Assembly (NCBI RefSeq): GCF_000005505.3
Contig: NC_016134.3
Span: 9,716,624-9,780,623, forward strand
From: Brachypodium distachyon
Taxonomy: Eukaryota; Streptophyta; Magnoliopsida; Poales; Poaceae
Length of the DNA: 64,000 nucleotides
Direction of reading: 5' to 3'
The translations under genes were made by a program, and so were the position numbers. This document shows positions 59,756 through 64,000 of the stretch, in pieces. The notes beneath the pieces are model-generated. The model saw only the letters and a program-made list of their open reading frames with translations. It searched no databases and was not told the origin of the DNA. Numbering within the stretch: position 1 is the stretch's first letter; the number at the start of each line of letters is the position of its first letter.

Positions 59756-60814
59756 ATGGCCGCCGCAGATGCAGGAACCGCAGCAGCAGCCTCGACCGAC
59801 CGAGGCGGGGAAGAAGGAGATGGCGAGAGCGCCTGCTCCACGCCGTTCGTCAGCGCGCCGTCCAGCCCCACCACCCGCGACGCCCCCTCTTCTTCCGCCT
59901 CTTTCCCCTACCACGGCGCCGGTGGCTTCTTCAGCGCGCCCACCAGCCCCACCCGCGGCAAGGGCCTGGGCCTGGACTTCGACTTCGACTTCTCGTCCCG
60001 CTTCCCCTCGCCGTCCGCCGCCGCCATGTCCTCCGCCGACGAGCTCTTCCACAACGGCCAGATCCGCCCCGTCCCACGCCTCTCCGCCCTCCTCCTCCTC
60101 AACCCCGACCCTCTCCCGTCCATGGACAGCAGCTCCCTGGATTCCGCGGAAGCTTCTTCCGGCGGAGAGAGGGAGCGCGGGCGCGTGCGGGGCGGCGGCG
60201 GCGGCGGCGGCGGGCACCACCGCAAGTCCCGCTCGCTCTCGCCCTTCTCCCGCGCCGGCGCGCACTGGCGGTCCAGGTCGCCGGCGCCGGCGCCGGAGCC
60301 GGAGGAGGAGGCAGTCGAGACGACGTTGCCATTGGCGACTCCCGCGGCTTCCCGCTCCTCGTCTTCTTCCTCCACGGCATCCTCCGCGTCGTCGTCTTCG
60401 TCGGCCTCGTCCAGGGGCTCTTCTTCCCGGCGGTGGTGGAAAATCAAGGACCTGCTCCTGCACCGGAGCAAGTCCGACGGCGGCAAGCCCAACAACAGCA
60501 GCGTACCGCAACACCCGTCCCCATCCGCAGCAGCGCCCAAGAGGAGCCCGTCTCCGTCTCCTTCTCCGTCGCCGGCGGCGGCGGGTACGAGGGGGAGAGC
60601 GGCGGTTAATGGGAGGCGGAGGAGGACTGCGCACGAGCGGCTGTACGAGGCGAGGCGGGCGGAGGCGGAGGAGATGCGGCGCCGGACGTACCTGCCGTAC
60701 CGCCAGGGGGGGCTGCTCCTCTTCGGCTGCATCGGCCTCGGCGGCAGCCATCGCACCGGCGCCGCCGCTGTCCATGGCCTCGCCCGCGCCGCCGCCGTCT
60801 CCTCCAGGTCATGA
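59756..60814 (+). CDS. DUF1645 family protein
   Basis: An intronless 352-codon gene from ATG 59756 (context CAGCAATGGCC) to TGA 60812-60814. The family pattern is clear: ACSTPFVSAPSSP and FFSAPTSPTRG near the N-terminus, MSSADELFHNGQIRPVPRL at about residues 90-110, long serine runs, then SRRWWKIKDLLLHRSKSDGG in the second half. DUF1645 proteins are plant-specific, mostly disordered and nuclear or cytosolic; some rice members affect grain size and stress response. That role is known for the family and not shown here. GC content is very high, as in many intronless grass genes, which creates long shadow frames. The 5' leader is CT-rich. Confidence 0.88.
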   Translation: MAAADAGTAAAASTDRGGEEGDGESACSTPFVSAPSSPTTRDAPSSSASFPYHGAGGFFSAPTSPTRGKGLGLDFDFDFSSRFPSPSAAAMSSADELFHNGQIRPVPRLSALLLLNPDPLPSMDSSSLDSAEASSGGERERGRVRGGGGGGGGHHRKSRSLSPFSRAGAHWRSRSPAPAPEPEEEAVETTLPLATPAASRSSSSSSTASSASSSSSASSRGSSSRRWWKIKDLLLHRSKSDGGKPNNSSVPQHPSPSAAAPKRSPSPSPSPSPAAAGTRGRAAVNGRRRRTAHERLYEARRAEAEEMRRRTYLPYRQGGLLLFGCIGLGGSHRTGAAAVHGLARAAAVSSRS

Positions 60815-63800
60815 ATCAACGGCATCTCCATAGATCACTAAGATCTCAGCTGCAGCAGCTGCTGTTCTTGGAGCTATGGCAATGGCAATGCTGGGAGGAA
60901 CTGCAGAAATCTGCATAGAAAACCCATAGTATCAGTAGTAGTAGTAACCGATCTATAATAGTCTCTTTGTTGTATGGATGGATTTTGGATTTTGGATTTT
61001 GGCTTTTGGGATGGATGTAAAACGGGCTTGTTTTATCTAGTGATGATGATAGTTAGTACTGTAGAGAAAAATCAGTACTGTTATGTTTGAGCTGCCGAGA
61101 CTGAAGCAAAAATTTAATCAGCAACCAGCTGATCTTTTGCTACTCTGAATGTTGTTCTGATTGTTGTTAACCATGAAAATGCAACTTTTTTTATGCGTGT
61201 TGTGAGGGACCTTCAGTTTGTGACGAAGCAGTTCTTGTTTTGTTACCTTTGTTGTTTGGCAAGTGTTTTCCTGAGAAAGAACAAGTTTTTGGTTCTTCAG
61301 TGTGGTGGGCTCAGACGTGTGTAACTGGAAATGGTTTGTTGCAGGATCTGCAGCAAAATGGTGGCCAGAAAATGTTACTACTACTAGCACAGTAGCTTGC
61401 TTCCATTGCTCACAGCTCATAGCAAAGAGATCCACATTTCTTTCTTCTCCACTGCTTTCCCTAAAATGAAGTCAACTATAGTCAGCCCTTTCTGCAAGAG
61501 CCAAGAATGCAAGTGTTCCCTTCTAACAAGTCAGCCATTTCTGCAAGAACCAAGAATGCAAGTGAGGCAGATTTGTGTTCCTTGGACACCCAAAAATCAG
61601 AGATATAAATCAGAGTGTATTCCGAAAACCATCAACAACAAGAACTGCAGCAGGAGAATGACCAACGGCTGCAAAGCTCCATCATTCATCCAGATCGTTA
61701 AAACCTTTTCTCTGCTTGCTTCATCATGAGACAGTGAACCATCAATCTCTTTCTTTTCTTCCCCATCCTTCTCTTCCTGATTGAGATTTCTTGTCACGCA
61801 TTGCAGCTGAGAGGGGGCTGGCTGAGGCGACAGGAGCAAGTACGCCTCACGTGAGGCGGGGATGAGAGAGGACATGCTTTTCTTTAACCCTCTTGCTCCC
61901 TCGGGACCAGTAAAAAAAAACAATCAGGGCGGGGGACCTCTGGTTAATTATACTCCTGTGTAGTACTAGCACTGTTTGCTTAGGGTGGTAGTTTACTTTT
62001 ACTGGACCGAGGTAACCGAACAAACGGCATTTTCACCGTCCTGGCGCAAAACCGACGCCCACATAACACCACCCCAAGCGTTGATTATTAAAACGAGATT
62101 AGCAGGCTAATAACACCGGGAACAAGTTCCAAATCTATCGTGCTAGAGTCTAAGCTTTGCCACTTTATGTAGATAAAGTTGCTACCTTGCTGGAAGCTCG
62201 TGCAATGCGATTAACTTTTGAGGATTTGGATGCTTGTTCCTTGTCCCGTGTGTGTAAAGTTCTTCAAGCATGGATCCAGAGCATGCGTGTCATGAAAAAA
62301 AGTCAAACTCTATCCAAGTCTCCGTAAGTATAATGCTAAGATCAAGAAGTATTTCCTCCGTTACTCACTGACGTTATGTTATATGTATCTAGATGATTTT
62401 TAGATATAAATACATTCATATTTAGTCAAACTAGTAAAGAGTCGGCACGATGTTACGGAACAACAAAACGTAGAAACTACATTTGTGTTATGGTTCTAAA
62501 ACACATGTTAAACATCTGGTCTTACAGAGTAAATACTTGAATATGATTACAAACTATGATTCAAGAACATTAATCCCAAGTACTTGAAGCCACCCGCAAA
62601 AATCAAAATCACATATCTGATGGCCTATCAAACCCAATGGTAACATACTCTTAGTCTTTAAAGAACTAACATATTGCGAGACTACTGTATTTCAGTAGCA
62701 ATGTTCCACAAAATTCAGCTTTGCATAAGTATATATCAACTCCAAAAAGCATTTACATTCGGCTGACAGTCATATATCAAACCAGGGACCACGGTAGGTA
62801 ATTAACTGAACGAAAGAAATGACAAGCCACATCTGCTAATTAAAGACAGGTATGCCATATTAAAAAAAAACATGGCATGGAGAAGCATGATTTAGACAGG
62901 ACCTCTGTTACACAAGATCATTGGATTTTTATTGTTGCACAACTGGAAAAGAAGAAGAAGCCGATGAGACCTGGGCAGCTGGACCAGCACAGTGCAACAA
63001 AAATTGATTCATCTTCTTTCACGTGTCTGCTAGACCTGGACTCATGGAGACACCGCCGTTGTGTTCTCTCTCTTGCTCACAACCTTCTCCAAACCTGCAT
63101 CTCCAAGCCATTGCTCCGCATCTTCCAATTCATCCAAAACATGAAACCGGCATCTTCAAGCCATGCACTGCTTCCCCGAATGATTTCTTGGCGGTCAGCG
63201 AGGCAACGGGCTTTGATCCGTGAGTGCGGCCGGCGGCCGGCGACGCCACTGCCCCTCAGCCTCCCGAATCGACGTCCACTGACCCTTAGGTAGTCAGGTT
63301 CCACCATTTGCTTCCGTGGCGAACGATTCTGCGTCGCTGCGCTTCCGTCGTTGACCTCTTGCGACCCACCGCCCGGCCTGCGCCGCTGCCGCTTTCGCGT
63401 CGCGTGGATCGCGTTCGGCGAGGCATGGCGGTTCTGCGCTCTCGCATTTTCCCTTCCATTACCCCACGCCGCCGCTGCTCTGACAAGAACTGGGGGTCGG
63501 AACCGCTGGCTCGGTGCCCGCACGGGGAGAAGTGAATCGGGGGATTTTGGTTTCCCGTGGGCAGAAGAATCGGGAGATCGGGTTCAGGTGGCTTGGGACC
63601 GCGCGAGGAAGGGCTGGAATCTGAGACGTCGATAGTGTTTGATCGGACGGTTCACAGTGAGTGGACGGTGAACCATGATAAACTGTGTGTTTATAGTAGT
63701 AAAGATTTGAGTCATGTGATATTAAGTTTGCATTCCATTCTTTTGAAATTACTACGAAACATTAATACCCGCAGTTCCTTCGTTCTGTCCCGGATAAGGA

Positions 63801-63973
63801 GGAGTATGTTTATGTTGCAATATTCTTGTCCAGCAGTTTTAAAGAAAATGCATTCTGATGAGAAAAGGGGATAGGAACAGTGTGACTGTACATGTAGTAG
63901 TGCCACTTTAGTTGAGTTGACAACTTGGTAGAGTATCAGTAAAGCTCAACCCCCAGCCCAGCAAAGCAAAGCA
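60815..63973. other. Intergenic, no gene seen
   Basis: 60815-61100 is likely the 3' untranslated region of the DUF1645 gene. A direct repeat (tttctgcaagarccaagaatgcaagtg) occurs at 61490-61513 and 61540-61564. A GC-rich stretch at 63180-63640 has open frames on both strands without known motifs. Confidence 0.45.
62355..62461. mobile_element. Degenerate Stowaway-like element
   Basis: TTTCCTCCGTTACTCACTGA on the left, with interior tatctagatgatttttagatataaatacattcat, is a typical Stowaway body. The right end (gatgttacggaac) has lost its terminal GGAGGGAG. Confidence 0.5.
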
Positions 63974-64000
63974 ATGGCGGCGGCAGCAGCAGCTAGCAAA
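63974..64000 (+). CDS. Possible start of a gene cut by window end
   Basis: ATG at 63974 in good context (AAGCAATGGCGG) opens nine codons, MAAAAAASK, after a leader of AGCCCAGCAAAGCAAAGCA type. Alanine-rich starts like this are common for grass proteins. Nothing more can be said without downstream sequence. Confidence 0.35.

Noticed and set aside
59639..60831. Long open frames of 300 or more codons on both strands over the DUF1645 gene.
   Set aside because: They are shadows produced by very high GC; only the frame from 59756 carries the family motifs.

Overview
The window is nuclear DNA from a grass, most likely a pooid/Triticeae species (wheat or barley relatives). The evidence is GT-AG introns, GC-rich first exons, many Stowaway MITEs (TA-flanked CTCCCTCC...GGAGGGAG hairpins), an L1-type LINE, a Mutator-like element with long terminal inverted repeats, and a Copia solo LTR of BARE/Angela style. 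No rRNA, tRNA, CRISPR or prokaryotic feature was seen.

Layout: 1-9800 holds transposon relics, one lone first exon of a TMEM205-like gene (3561-3769) and two decayed F-box copies on the minus strand. 9962-19021 is a nested transposon block. A 9,042-bp Mutator-like element (9971-19012) is bounded by ~198-bp inverted repeats and a perfect 9-bp target duplication. It carries a FAR1-type transposase gene that lacks its catalytic core, and a 5.6-kb LINE (10405-16046) has landed in that gene's first exon, leaving its own ~15-bp duplication. 21000-42340 reads as a large inverted duplication: F-box(-), ankyrin-TPR gene(-), then ankyrin-TPR gene(+), F-box(+), with its centre near 30.5 kb. Both ankyrin-TPR genes are intact with 11 matching exons (454 and 442 codons); both F-box copies are broken. 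44192-46159 holds the 5' exons of an MCAfunc/ARPK-type gene with no kinase domain found. 47451-49122 is a fifth F-box copy. 49567-50424 is a hAT-like insertion. 52016-55515 is an intact 10-exon RecQ helicase of the RECQL1 class (616 aa). 59756-60814 is an intact intronless DUF1645 gene (352 aa). The last 27 bases may start another gene.

Four genes look functional: the two head-to-head ankyrin-TPR genes (sharing a ~1-kb bidirectional promoter), the RecQ helicase and the DUF1645 gene. They are not an obvious pathway. The strongest structure is evolutionary: an inverted duplication flanked by an F-box family of five copies, each broken differently, with transposons whose order of arrival can be read from exact target duplications and one paralogous empty site. 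Exon models were built by hand from splice signals and reading-phase agreement; family names come from motif recognition without a database search.
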